Source of the DNA: Bacteroidales bacterium | Lineage (GTDB): Bacteria; Bacteroidota; Bacteroidia; Bacteroidales; Lentimicrobiaceae | Direction of reading: 5' to 3' | NCBI GenBank assembly: GCA_016788045.1 | Contig: JAEUTG010000029.1 | Location: forward strand, 1 to 64,000 | Length of the DNA: 64,000 nucleotides | The notes under the pieces: model-generated | The model's input: only the letters and a program-made list of their open reading frames with translations | Told to the model about the DNA's origin: nothing | Database searches by the model: none | Shown: positions 54,873 to 63,539 of the stretch, piece after piece | How positions within the stretch are numbered: the first letter of the stretch is position 1 | How the letters are laid out: every line of letters starts with the position of its first letter | Made by a program: the position numbers and the translations under genes

Positions 54873-56165
54873 ATGAAACTCAATCTGAATTCTGCGGCCA
54901 TTCTGCCGGCATTGATGATCATCCTGATATTTCTTTCAGGCTGCAAAGACACCACCCACGAAGAAATTACCTACAAAGCCAATGTACCTGTGTATATGGG
55001 CCTGGATGAATTCAGAAGGGCGGTAAAAACCACGGAACCCCAGGTACTGGTGAACCCCGGCAAGATCTATTTCAAAGACAACTTTATTTTTGTGAATGAG
55101 TTTCACGAAGGCGTGCATGTGATCAACAACGCCAACCCGGCTGCTCCTGAGATGGTGGCTTTTGTTCAGATACCAGGGAATGTTGACATAGCCATACGCA
55201 ACAACATCCTGTTTGCCGACAGCTACATTGACCTGGTGGCCATCGACATCAGCGACCCGTCAAATCCTGTGGAGGTCGACCGCGTTGAAGACGCCTTTCC
55301 GAATGTACTGCCCGAACCCGACCTGAATTATCCAGTTTATGGCCTCGATTTTTCGAAAGGGGTGGTTACCGGCTGGGAAACGCGTGAAATCACCGAAGTT
55401 GTGGAGAAGGATGCTTATATCAACCAGAATTATCTGATATTTAACGATCTGGGTGTGCCGGCCGTCAATGGCGCTGAAGTCAGCATCGGTCCCTCAGCAA
55501 CGGGAGTAAGCGGCTCCATGGCGCGTTTTACCGTTTCCGGAGATTATATGTACACGGTTCACAACAACAACCTGAAGGTCTTCAGCATAGCCGTCACGCC
55601 GGGCATCAGCAGCGGTAACTCCATTCCGCTGAACCGGCAGGTTGAAACCATCTTCCCTTACAACAACAAATTATTCCTGGGTACCACCACCGGTATGCTC
55701 GTTTACGACCTGAGTGCCCCCGCTGCACCGGTCTATGTCTCTGAATTTAACCACATCAACTCCTGCGATCCGGTGGTGGTTGAAGGGAACCTGGCTTATG
55801 TAACCCTGCGCTCGGGAACACAGTGCAACGGTTTTACCAATCAACTGGATGTGGTGGACATCTCCTCCCTCACCAACCCCTTCCTCGTGAAGTCCTATCC
55901 GATGTACAATCCGCACGGGCTTGGGATCGATAACCACACCCTGTTTATCTGCGACGGCGATGCCGGACTGAAGGTTTACGATGCCACCGATCCAATGGAG
56001 ATTCATATGCACCAGCTGGCCCATTTTTCCGACATCAAAACCTACGATGTGATCCCGTATAACGGACTGCTGATGCTGATCGGCGCCGGCGGACTCTACC
56101 AATACGACTATTCCGATCTCGACAGCCTGCGCCTGCTGAGCCATATCCCGGTAGCCATTCCATGA
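54873..56165 (+). CDS. LVIVD-repeat lipoprotein
   Basis: 430 residues. It has a lipoprotein signal with lipobox LSGC and Cys24. The rest is a propeller of LVIVD repeats: NFIFVNEFHEGVHVINNANPAAPEMVAFVQIPG, NILFADSYIDLVAIDISDPSNPVEV, KLFLGTTTGMLVYDLSAPAAPVYV, NLAYVTLRSG...LDVVDISSLTNPFLV, TLFICDGDAGLKVYDATDP. The family is found on bacterial and archaeal surfaces and has no established function. Its stop overlaps the next start as ATGA (56162-56165), so it is translationally coupled to an envelope protein and the two probably act together at the outer membrane. The pair lies between direct repeats. Confidence 0.88.
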   Translation: MKLNLNSAAILPALMIILIFLSGCKDTTHEEITYKANVPVYMGLDEFRRAVKTTEPQVLVNPGKIYFKDNFIFVNEFHEGVHVINNANPAAPEMVAFVQIPGNVDIAIRNNILFADSYIDLVAIDISDPSNPVEVDRVEDAFPNVLPEPDLNYPVYGLDFSKGVVTGWETREITEVVEKDAYINQNYLIFNDLGVPAVNGAEVSIGPSATGVSGSMARFTVSGDYMYTVHNNNLKVFSIAVTPGISSGNSIPLNRQVETIFPYNNKLFLGTTTGMLVYDLSAPAAPVYVSEFNHINSCDPVVVEGNLAYVTLRSGTQCNGFTNQLDVVDISSLTNPFLVKSYPMYNPHGLGIDNHTLFICDGDAGLKVYDATDPMEIHMHQLAHFSDIKTYDVIPYNGLLMLIGAGGLYQYDYSDLDSLRLLSHIPVAIP

Positions 56166-56932
56166 TGCCTGTAAGTATGGATTCATGCAAGATAAGAGCT
56201 GTGCAGCCCGCCCTGATGTTCCTTCTCATTCTGGTGTTGGCATCATCGGCAGCCTTAGCGCAGCAAGGGAAAGAGGTAAGTGTTTACCTGAAGTCGGGCG
56301 ATGTGGTGTTCGGGCGGGTGCTGTCGCACGACAGCCTTGGAAACTACCGAATCATGAACGATTGCGGCATCCGCTTTCTCAGCTTGGATGAGATCAGCCG
56401 CATCAGCCGTCGTAACGATCGGGGTCAGGATGAGAAACCCGGCTCGTACTACAACCAGAGCACTGTGGCCCTGCTTTTCGGGGAGGGTAGCTCCGGTATT
56501 CAACCCAAAGCTTCCATTACCATGGTGAACGGATGGCAATGGAGTCGCCGCATCTATGCCGGTGTCGGGCTGGGTTACGAATACTACGACCGCGGGGTTA
56601 TGCCCCTGTTTGCCGAAGGGAAGTACTTTTTCAGCGGAAGTTCGTTTTCACCTTTTCTTTCGTTCAGGATAGGGTATGCGCTGCCTGTGGAGAAAAGAGT
56701 ACAACCGGATTATTACGGTCTGGTAACCGGTACCTACGGGGGTGTGTTGCTGAATCCGGAGGCCGGGGTCAGGTTGCGGATAAACAGCCATGCCGCATTT
56801 ATTGCAGGGCTCGGTTTCAATTACCAGGAGTTGTCGCACCGCGAATCGTATTATTCCTGGAGCTCTTACGACAGAACCGTGTTTACGCATTACAACCGGA
56901 TATCCTTCAGGATCGGGTTTATTTTTCAGTAA
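56162..56932 (+). CDS. Outer-membrane beta-barrel-like protein coupled to the LVIVD lipoprotein
   Basis: 256 residues. It has a signal peptide (about 1-35, ending AALAQQ). A small N-terminal beta domain (36-85; KEVSVYLKSGDVVFGRVLSHDSLGNYRI ... LDEISRI) resembles Sm-like or SH3-like envelope domains. A barrel-like region (about 105-256) has alternating strands (RIYAGVGLGYEYYDRG, FSPFLSFRIGYALPV, GVLLNPEAGVRLRINSHAAFIAGLGFNYQEL, RISFRIGFIFQ). It starts within the stop codon of the preceding gene (ATGA), a strong sign of joint expression. The role is unknown. Confidence 0.78.
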   Translation: MMPVSMDSCKIRAVQPALMFLLILVLASSAALAQQGKEVSVYLKSGDVVFGRVLSHDSLGNYRIMNDCGIRFLSLDEISRISRRNDRGQDEKPGSYYNQSTVALLFGEGSSGIQPKASITMVNGWQWSRRIYAGVGLGYEYYDRGVMPLFAEGKYFFSGSSFSPFLSFRIGYALPVEKRVQPDYYGLVTGTYGGVLLNPEAGVRLRINSHAAFIAGLGFNYQELSHRESYYSWSSYDRTVFTHYNRISFRIGFIFQ

Positions 56933-56935
56933 ACA

Positions 56936-57160
56936 GGGCAACCCTGGTTGTATTTTCTTTATCAGTCCTTTGTACCCCCCGGTGTGGTGAACCCCACCGG
57001 TTTATTGCGGGGCAACTACTGACTGAGTTTGTGGGTTTTTTTAGTATTCAGTGAAGGGCAGCCCTTACAGGGCTGTATTTTCATTATCAGTCCTTTATAA
57101 CCCCCGGTGTGGTGAACCCCACCGGGGGTTATTGCAGGGCAACTCCTGACGGAGTTTGCG
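56936..57160. repeat. Two tandem copies of a ~120-base hairpin-rich repeat
   Basis: Unit A is 56936-57055 and unit B starts at 57056. Both run GGGCA..CC...GTATTTTC.TTATCAGTCCTTT, then GGTGTGGTGAACCCCACCGG, then GGGCAACT.CTGAC.GAGTTTG. Each has three small hairpins in a row (for example GGTG...CACC and AACTCCTGACGGAGTT). One of them may end the LVIVD operon transcript. Confidence 0.8.
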
Positions 57161-57275
57161 CAATAGGCTGTCCTGCCAACTGACCGCTGGCGCCTACTCC
57201 GATACGTGCCCTGTTGGCGCGCGTCTCCCTACGCGTGTCTCCAGACTTGCCTATGGAACTGCCCGCTTGCGCTTG

Positions 57276-57343
57276 CCCCCCGACTTGTCTGCCTGTCTGC
57301 CTGAATGCGGCAGACAGACAGGCAGACAGGCAGGCGCGTGCCT
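57276..57343. repeat. 68-base direct repeat with long palindrome, right copy
   Basis: It matches 54733-54800 in the same orientation and length, differing at one base noticed (GCGTGCCT for ACGTGCCT). It is preceded by degenerate GCGCGC units (57178-57275), so the order of repeat types is the same on both sides of the operon. Confidence 0.85.
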
Positions 57344-57424
57344 CCAGACTGATCATTGGAACTGCTTAGCCACGGATGTTCTACCCCCGCTGGCGCTCAA
57401 CACCCGTCGCGTGCCTCCAAACTG

Positions 57425-58768
57425 CTACCGAGCAATCATCAGTTTCCCACCCGTATTCTTATTCTGACTCCGGAGCCGGTACAGATACACCCCCGGCTGT
57501 ATCCCATGAGTATTCCACACGATTTTTTCAGCATTCAGCGGAAAAGCAGCCACCTGCTTTCCGGCGATATCGGTAATGGTGATAATGCCGGGTTCAGATG
57601 CTGAAGTTTGCACAAAATTCACGTTTTCAATGGCAGGGTTAGGATAAACATGCAAGCCATCCGACAGCTCCGGTGATGCAGTGTGCAACGGACTGTTACC
57701 TCCCCAGGGATCGGTTTTTATCAGATAAGGTTGGTTGAAACCGTTTATTTCTATTCCACCGCTGAGTAAATACCCACCATCAGCACAAAGTGCCAGGCTG
57801 AAAGGGATATTGGATTCTGAATAACTCCTGATATTGGTCCATAGGCTGTCTCCTGATATACTCATACCATGGAAAAACAGCTTATTGATATCCCCGGTTC
57901 CAACGGTTGTAACTCCGCCAGCAGAATTGAAAATGTAGCAGTAAATTTCCGGGTTTGTAACAGGCAATGTAATTTCTTTTTGTTGAAGAATAGTGCCATT
58001 TTCTTCGTGATGTACCAGGTAATTAATGCCCCGACCATTGTTGCACACACTGAGCAGGTGGTTATCATACTGCCGTGAACAGAAAACCCCGTATGAATAC
58101 ACCTGATCAGGCGAAACATTTCCGCTGTCGATAAGTGCACCAGTAGCAGAATAAATACTAATCCGGTTATTTGGAAAAGTATACCCAAAGTCTCCTAAAC
58201 TATGGGTAAACAGCGCAATATTTCCGGATTCAGTTTCTGTAATGGCCGTGGCATTTGTTCTGGAATTACTTCCTATGGGGGCTGATTGCCAGATCAGACT
58301 TCCATCGTTGTCGAGTTTCATAAGGCAGGTAGATTCGCCGGAAGCCGAAAGCAGCAGCTTATTCTCTGAATCCAGACACAACTGATAAATTCGGGGTAAA
58401 TCGTCAAACTTTTTCCTCCATACCTCCTGCCAGTCAGTCGTAAACTTAACCAAACCCGCCGAATCAGCATAGAAGAAGGAAATATAATGATTATCCTCAT
58501 TGTCGGTTATAGCTCTTACAAGCCCCAGTGACTTTACTCCGTAGTCAAGATGCCTGGTCCAAAGGGTGTCACCGTTCAGATCAGTGTGAATAAGATAAAG
58601 GAAGTATTGACCGTTTGAAAGCCCAAGCCCTGCAAGGGTGTATCCATGCTCGTGCACGAAAACAAGGTCACCATATGCTTCATTGAAATAAGGGTAGCTC
58701 TTCTCAAACGGCTGCGCCTGAAGCAGCAGCACGTTCAACAGTAAGATGGGAAAGATTAGTCTTTTCAT
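57425..58768 (-). CDS. T9SS cargo protein, beta-propeller-like
   Basis: 447 residues. It has a signal peptide (about 1-18, ending VLLLQAQ). The body (20-360) has loose repeats of 45-50 residues (GYTLAGLGLSNGQYFLYLIHTDLNGDTLW, NKLLLSASGESTCLMKLDNDGSLIW, GGYLLSGGIEINGFNQPYLIKTDPWG) typical of secreted Bacteroidota propellers. The T9SS type A domain begins near 370 (LHVYPNPAIENV) and ends NTGGKLMIAR. It has no enzyme motif. It begins just beyond the repeat block, on the opposite strand to the LVIVD operon, and about 230 bases of non-coding DNA precede it. Confidence 0.85.
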   Translation of the reverse strand: MKRLIFPILLLNVLLLQAQPFEKSYPYFNEAYGDLVFVHEHGYTLAGLGLSNGQYFLYLIHTDLNGDTLWTRHLDYGVKSLGLVRAITDNEDNHYISFFYADSAGLVKFTTDWQEVWRKKFDDLPRIYQLCLDSENKLLLSASGESTCLMKLDNDGSLIWQSAPIGSNSRTNATAITETESGNIALFTHSLGDFGYTFPNNRISIYSATGALIDSGNVSPDQVYSYGVFCSRQYDNHLLSVCNNGRGINYLVHHEENGTILQQKEITLPVTNPEIYCYIFNSAGGVTTVGTGDINKLFFHGMSISGDSLWTNIRSYSESNIPFSLALCADGGYLLSGGIEINGFNQPYLIKTDPWGGNSPLHTASPELSDGLHVYPNPAIENVNFVQTSASEPGIITITDIAGKQVAAFPLNAEKIVWNTHGIQPGVYLYRLRSQNKNTGGKLMIAR

Positions 58769-58999
58769 TATAAAGGGTAGTATTGAAGTTTAAGTCTAAG
58801 GGATAGTAAGAATCTCCGGAAAAAGAACACTAATGAGAATATGTTGCCTGTGATTTGATGGTGTGGATAAAGGTATATAATTTAACCAGACTACGCATTC
58901 AGTTGGGAAAATTGTCTGAAACTATTAAGTATTGTTGGTTGCTTAATTAGAATGAAGTTATTCTAAAAAAACGCTACAAACAATTTTACCTTGAGACTT

Positions 59000-59872
59000 T
59001 CAATAAATGGTTCCTGCCTGTTCCTCCGGCACCACCGACATCACCGGCAGGGGAGAGCATCGGATAAATTCCTGGGCATGTGATCCCACGAAGAAATCGA
59101 CCAGGGCTCTTTCCTGTTGCGTCATGATGACGATCAGGCCGATGTCGCCCTCCTTTTCCACGTAATCAAGGATGGCGGGGACGGCTGTTTTCTCACCTGC
59201 CGGGGTTTCGATCAGGTGGGTACGACAGGCAATGCCGGCAGCTTCAATGGTCTGGCGCACGGTGTCCATCTGCAGCAGCAGGCGGGCCATGATTTCGGGG
59301 TCGTTGAGGGTCCACAGCGCGGAAACGGCTTTGATACCGGTGCCGAGAAATCCTGCCATGCGGATGGCCCAGGCAGTTTTCTGGCGGGTGATTTTGGTAA
59401 GGTCGAGCGGAAGCAGGAGGTAGCTGAAACCGGCCGGAAGTGCATTCCCGGCAAGGGTGATCACCGGGCAACCAGCCATACGGATTACCCGCGAAGTATT
59501 GCGGCCCGGCATGGGCTTCTCATCGCGCTCATCGGGGAAGTGGCTGCGCATGCCCATCACGATGAATGTTGCCTTTATCGAAGCGGCCACTTCCACGATC
59601 ACCCTGTAAACCCGCCCTGTCAGGACTTTTACTTCAACATCGGCTCCGGTACTGAGCGTTATTTTGGCTGCCACCGTATCGAGCTGGTCGTTGATGTGTT
59701 CCAGCAGCTCCTCATCGTCCTGCGGCCGGATAATGGAAGGGATAAATCCCTGTGATTCATGAACATACAACAGAATCACTTTGCTTTTCGTTTTCAGCGA
59801 CAGGGATACCGACCAATCCAGGGCAAGCTGCGACTGCGCACTGAAATCATAGGGAACAAGAATAATGTTCAT
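59000..59872 (-). CDS. Tandem universal stress protein (UspA family)
   Basis: 290 residues with two Usp domains. The first (1-145) starts MNIILVPYDFSAQSQLALDWS and ends with the nucleotide-binding type motif GMRSHFPDERDEKPMPGRNTSR then CPVITL. The second (150-290) has YLLLPLDLTKITRQKTAWAI and ends LVDFFVGSHAQEFIRCSPLPVMSV. The G-x2-G-x9-G(S/T) pattern is only partly kept in each domain, so ATP binding is uncertain. It is a cytoplasmic stress-related protein and stands alone on the minus strand. The leader (59873-59960) is A-rich. Confidence 0.9.
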   Translation of the reverse strand: MNIILVPYDFSAQSQLALDWSVSLSLKTKSKVILLYVHESQGFIPSIIRPQDDEELLEHINDQLDTVAAKITLSTGADVEVKVLTGRVYRVIVEVAASIKATFIVMGMRSHFPDERDEKPMPGRNTSRVIRMAGCPVITLAGNALPAGFSYLLLPLDLTKITRQKTAWAIRMAGFLGTGIKAVSALWTLNDPEIMARLLLQMDTVRQTIEAAGIACRTHLIETPAGEKTAVPAILDYVEKEGDIGLIVIMTQQERALVDFFVGSHAQEFIRCSPLPVMSVVPEEQAGTIY

Positions 59873-59946
59873 GGCTGAGCGTTTAAGTGATTTTTCGGGC
59901 TTTTAAATTTATCTAAAATAACAAAAATCAAGGATTCAAGGATTCA

Positions 59947-59967
59947 AGCTCAAAGCTCAAAGCTCAA
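59947..59967. repeat. Heptanucleotide repeat AGCTCAA x3
   Basis: Three exact copies, preceded by two copies of an octamer (CAAGGATT). Same family as 54396-54437. Confidence 0.85.
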
Positions 59968-60016
59968 ATTCAAAAATTAGCTTCGCTGAGCTCCCTTCGG
60001 TCGGTTCAAAGATTCA

Positions 60017-60044
60017 GAAGTAAGAAGTAAGAAGTAAGAAGTAA
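60017..60044. repeat. Heptanucleotide repeat GAAGTAA x4
   Basis: Four exact copies of GAAGTAA. A different sequence from its neighbours but with the same period of seven. Confidence 0.9.
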
Positions 60045-60056
60045 GATCAGCATCTC

Positions 60057-60119
60057 ATTCGTGATTCGTGATTCGTGATTCGTGATTCGTAATTCGTAAT
60101 TCGTAATTTGTAATTCGTC
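60057..60119. repeat. Heptanucleotide repeat ATTCGTG/ATTCGTA x9
   Basis: Nine units: ATTCGTG four times, ATTCGTA three times, then ATTTGTA and ATTCGTC. The gradual change from one variant to the next suggests slippage plus point mutation. Confidence 0.9.
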
Positions 60120-60308
60120 ATTTAAGAAGATTCAAGGATTCAACAATTCAACAATAATCGGGCTTTTATTCACTTTATTCTGAATTCCGGCTCCTGAATA
60201 CTGAATTCTTCAGAAAAAGAAATAGCACTGGATTGAAACAGTCTAATAGTTAACTTTGCTGTCACTTGTAAAGATAAGAACAGACAGAATCAAAAACAAG
60301 CAGTTTGT

Positions 60309-61184
60309 ATGACAAGAATCGGAGAATCGGAACTGATCATCAACCCCGACGGCAGTGTATATCACCTGAAACTGAAGCCTGAAGAGCTTGCCGGGGATAT
60401 CATTGTAGTGGGTGACCCGGGCAGGGTTGCAACGGTTTCGGCCCGTTTCGATCGCATTGAAGTGATGCGCCAGAACCGTGAGATCGTTACCCACACCGGT
60501 TATATCGGCCAGAAGAGGCTCACTGTGCTGTCGACCGGCATGGGCACCGACAATATTGATATTGTGCTCAACGAGCTGGATGCCCTGGTAAACATCGACC
60601 TGACACAGCGAACCATCAAGCCTCAGCATACCTCCCTCAACATTATCCGCCTGGGTACTTCGGGTGCGCTGCAGGCCGGGGTTCCGGTAGATTCGGTGGT
60701 GGCTTCCACCCATGGCATCGGACTCGATGGCATGTTGTACTACTACAAGGACCTGGCAAGGGTTGCCGACAGGGCCATCACAGAGGCTTTTATTGAACAG
60801 ACTGCCTGGCCGGATGTCTTTCCCCGCCCGTATGCCGTGGAGGCATCAGCCAGGCTGCTGGAAACCATCGGTGCCGGGTTCATTCATGGCATGACCACCA
60901 CCGCCCCCGGTTTTTATGGCCCCCAGGGCAGGGTGTTGCGGCTCGAAACCACCCATCCCGACCTGAACAGTGCCATTGCCGGTTTTGACTTCAACGGCCG
61001 GAAAGTTCTGAACTTTGAGATGGAGACTTCTGCCCTCTACGGATTGGGCAGAATGCTGGGCCACCATACCCTCACGGTTTGTGCCATCGTAGCCAACCGG
61101 GTCGAAAAAACCTACAGCAAAGACTATCATCCGGTGATTGAAGCACTGATCGGAACGGTACTCGAACAGCTGGCACATAGCTGA
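60309..61184 (+). CDS. Nucleoside phosphorylase (uridine phosphorylase-like)
   Basis: 291 residues covering a complete PNP_UDP_1 domain. Motifs seen: DIIVVGDPGRVATVSARF near 30 (phosphate-binding GDPGR), THTGYIGQKRLTVLSTGMGTDNIDIVLNEL, NIIRLGTSGALQAGVPVDSVV, and a substrate-binding segment NFEMETSALYGLGRMLGHH (the conserved E-M-E). It carries out phosphorolysis of a nucleoside in salvage. The GDPGR/EMET pattern suits uridine phosphorylase-type enzymes, but base specificity cannot be decided here. It is cytoplasmic and is followed after 123 bases by the SirB1-like gene. Confidence 0.9.
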   Translation: MTRIGESELIINPDGSVYHLKLKPEELAGDIIVVGDPGRVATVSARFDRIEVMRQNREIVTHTGYIGQKRLTVLSTGMGTDNIDIVLNELDALVNIDLTQRTIKPQHTSLNIIRLGTSGALQAGVPVDSVVASTHGIGLDGMLYYYKDLARVADRAITEAFIEQTAWPDVFPRPYAVEASARLLETIGAGFIHGMTTTAPGFYGPQGRVLRLETTHPDLNSAIAGFDFNGRKVLNFEMETSALYGLGRMLGHHTLTVCAIVANRVEKTYSKDYHPVIEALIGTVLEQLAHS

Positions 61185-61307
61185 AGCCTGCATTTGTAGC
61201 CTGTTTTAAAGTTTTTGACTTACAGCAGATTACCTAACAACTGCTTGTTGATAAATTGTGTGAGACAGGATGCACAGACCGGTGTTTTCGTGCCTTATAT
61301 TTGTGAC

Positions 61308-62183
61308 ATGAACTCCGCACCCGACAGCGATCCGAAACTTCAGGCCCTCATCAGCCTGCTGGATGAGCCCGACCACGGCTCCTTTCTGAAGGTGCGCGAC
61401 CAGATCTTCTCCTACGGTACCACGGCCGTTCCCATGCTCGAGAGTGCCTGGGAGAACACCTTCGATAACTCGGTGCAGCAGCGCATCGAAGACATCATCC
61501 ACAACATTCAGTACGATCAGTTGTTTTTAGACCTCACCCGCTGGGCACATTTCAACAAAGGTGACTTGCTGGAAGCTTGCATTCTTTTCACGAGATTTCA
61601 GTATCAGAACATTCTCCCCGAAAGCATGCATCAGCAGGTGCAACAGATCGGCCGCGATATCTGGCTCGAGCTCAACGACAACCTCACCGCCCTTGAAAAG
61701 GTTAAAGTACTCAACCACATCGTGTTTGACCTGCATCAGTACCGCCTGCCGGCTGAGCAGACCTCCGACCCACGGTTTCTCTTCCTCAGCAATGTACTGG
61801 AGTCAAAAACGGGCTATTCCTTCACCATCGGCCTGCTCTACACCATTCTTGCGCAAAGTATGCGAATGCCGGTATACCCGGTGTTGCTGCCGGGTGAACG
61901 ATATGTTATGGCCTGGCTGGACGAACATACCACCCCTGTTGGTGAGCTGCCCAGGGTAATGTTTTACATCAATCCCGAGAACAAAGGCAGTGTGTTTACC
62001 CGCAACGAAATTGTCTCACTTCTCAAGCGCATGAGCATTAAATCGGGAGAGCATTATTTCAGACCGGCCGACAACTGTGTGGTGATCGATAAGCTGTTCA
62101 GCCTGCTGGCCTACCTTTACCGCGAAAAAGGCGAAGCAACAAAAGCCGCCCGGGCCGACCATCTCCGCAGCTCACTGCTTTAG
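61308..62183 (+). CDS. SirB1-like, transglutaminase-like (Transglut_core2) protein
   Basis: 291 residues from the ATG at 61308 (MNSAPDSDPKLQALISLLDE); a non-ATG start at 61215 would add 31 residues that do not look conserved. The N-terminal part (1-110) is helical. The core (about 120-240) has LEKVKVLNHIVFDLHQYRLP, SNVLESKTGYSFTIGLLYTILAQSMRMPVYPVLLPGERYVMAWLDE, the Transglut_core2 signature. The usual catalytic Cys is replaced by Ser/Thr at TGYSFTIG, so transglutaminase chemistry is unlikely. The C-terminal region carries short helices. The cellular role of the family is unclear. A terminator follows. Confidence 0.82.
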   Translation: MNSAPDSDPKLQALISLLDEPDHGSFLKVRDQIFSYGTTAVPMLESAWENTFDNSVQQRIEDIIHNIQYDQLFLDLTRWAHFNKGDLLEACILFTRFQYQNILPESMHQQVQQIGRDIWLELNDNLTALEKVKVLNHIVFDLHQYRLPAEQTSDPRFLFLSNVLESKTGYSFTIGLLYTILAQSMRMPVYPVLLPGERYVMAWLDEHTTPVGELPRVMFYINPENKGSVFTRNEIVSLLKRMSIKSGEHYFRPADNCVVIDKLFSLLAYLYREKGEATKAARADHLRSSLL

Positions 62184-62222
62184 GAAATTCTGCTGTATTT
62201 TCTGAACCGCATTGCAAAAACA

Positions 62223-62255
62223 ATCCCCGCCATGAAATTCACAGCGGGGATTTTG
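62223..62255. terminator. Bidirectional terminator between SirB1-like gene and purC
   Basis: ATCCCCGC (62223-62230) pairs with GCGGGGAT (62244-62251). A T tract follows on the plus strand (TTTTG) and an A-rich stretch (GCAAAAACA) precedes it, so it can end transcripts from both convergent genes. Confidence 0.85.
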
Positions 62256-62283
62256 CATGATATCCGTAGCCGGATTAAGCTTT

Positions 62284-63237
62284 TTAGCGGTAATAGGCCG
62301 TGATAAACTTCAGGATGTTGTTTTCAACCCTTGCCGGTACATCGCTGATGTCGGAACGTTCGAAGGCTGAGCCGGTGATGCTCTCGTACAGCTCGATGTA
62401 TCGTTCAGAAACCTGGTTTACGAAAAGGTCGGTCATTTCGGGCATCTGCTGTCCTTCTTTTCCCTGGAAGTTATTGGCAATCAGCCATTCGCGAACAAAT
62501 TCCTTGGAGAGCTGTTTCTGGGCCTCGCCGGCAGCCTGACGGCGTTCGTAGCCTTCAAGGTAGAAATAGCGGGAAGAGTCGGGCGTGTGAATCTCGTCGA
62601 TCAGGAAGATTTCGTTGTCGTCCTTACCGAATTCGTACTTGGTATCCACCAGAATGAGTCCCATCTGGGCAGCCATTTCGGTGCCCCGCTGGTACAAGCG
62701 GCGGGTGTAGTCCTCAAGTTTCAGGTATTCCTCTTCTGAAACCAGCCCGGTGCGCAGAATCTCCTCGCGGGAGATGTCTTCATCGTGCCCGACGCTGGCC
62801 TTGGTAGTGGGGGTGATGATGGGTTCCGGGAAACGGTCGTTTTCCTTCATGCCATCGGGCATGGCAATCCCACAGATGCTGCGCTTTCCTTCCTTGTATT
62901 CACGCCAGGCATGTCCCGAAAGGTAGCCGCGGATCACCATTTCCACCTTGAAGGGTTCGCAGAAACGGCCAACCGTAACCATGGGGTCGGGCGTGGCGAT
63001 CTTCCAGTTGGGCAGAATGTCGGCTGTAGCATCGAGGAATTTCGAGGCAATCTGGTTCAGCACCTGGCCTTTGTACGGAATACCTTTTGGCAACACCACA
63101 TCGAAGGCTGAAATCCGGTCGGTGGTAACCATAATGAGCAGTTCCCCTTTTATGTTGTACACATCGCGTACCTTGCCCACGTATAGCGAGGTTTGTCCCG
63201 GAAGGGTGAAATTTGTTTTGGTGATGGCGTTTGACAT
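62284..63237 (-). CDS. purC: Phosphoribosylaminoimidazole-succinocarboxamide synthase
   Basis: 317 residues from the ATG at 63237 ([15 protein letters not shown]); an ATG three codons upstream at 63246 is an alternative. SAICAR synthase motifs are complete: [37 protein letters not shown] at the N terminus, [18 protein letters not shown], and the catalytic region [32 protein letters not shown]. It makes SAICAR from CAIR and aspartate using ATP in purine synthesis. The length is that of the longer family members found in Bacteroidota and yeast. It is cytoplasmic and stands alone between the terminator and the amylase-family gene. Confidence 0.97.
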   Translation of the reverse strand: MSNAITKTNFTLPGQTSLYVGKVRDVYNIKGELLIMVTTDRISAFDVVLPKGIPYKGQVLNQIASKFLDATADILPNWKIATPDPMVTVGRFCEPFKVEMVIRGYLSGHAWREYKEGKRSICGIAMPDGMKENDRFPEPIITPTTKASVGHDEDISREEILRTGLVSEEEYLKLEDYTRRLYQRGTEMAAQMGLILVDTKYEFGKDDNEIFLIDEIHTPDSSRYFYLEGYERRQAAGEAQKQLSKEFVREWLIANNFQGKEGQQMPEMTDLFVNQVSERYIELYESITGSAFERSDISDVPARVENNILKFITAYYR

Positions 63238-63539
63238 TTTCAGCATGATGATTTGATTGTTAGAGCAATAAACACTTGATTGAACGCTTTGATCAATGAA
63301 TGATAAAAAGTTTTAAGCTTGAGTCCATTTCGAAAACTGGTTTTTTGACACCAAACCACGGAAACACAAACCTGTCTGCTTGACGCAGTCAGGCGGGAAT
63401 TCACCAATTTTAACGCAATGAGATATAATACTCAGTGTAATCCTTTTTCCCCTGTATCCTCCAGGCAGATAGGGCATGATTGGTGTCCTGGTGTCCTGGT
63501 GTCAAATCTTTTTTTTTTTTTTGACTTTTCGAAGCAGGC
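63238..63539. other. Intergenic region with octamer repeats and a 14-base T run
   Basis: About 300 bases with no gene. It contains a degenerate palindrome (63371-63397), three copies of TGGTGTCC (63481-63504, last copy changed) and an uninterrupted run of 14 T (63509-63522), which could be a slippage site or a sequencing uncertainty. Confidence 0.6.

Larger units (their letters stand above)
56933..57424. other. Repeat-filled intergenic region (right flank of the LVIVD operon)
   Basis: About 490 bases with no gene. It holds a two-copy 120-base tandem repeat (56936 onwards), degenerate GCGCGC units and the right copy of the 68-base direct repeat. Confidence 0.7.
59873..60308. other. Intergenic region with three heptanucleotide repeats between divergent genes
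   Basis: About 435 bases upstream of both the Usp gene and the nucleoside phosphorylase gene. Tandem heptamers occupy 59947-59967, 60017-60044 and 60057-60119. The remaining 190 bases before 60309 show no obvious gene or exact promoter. Confidence 0.7.

Noticed and set aside
54509-54955. ORFs of 148 and 78 residues on the minus strand and others in the same block
   Set aside because: They run through the GCGCGC units and palindrome and consist of repeated RRRAPTGPGARV-like peptides.
59117-59755. A 212-residue plus-strand ORF
   Set aside because: It is antisense to the well-supported tandem universal stress protein and only reflects its codon bias.
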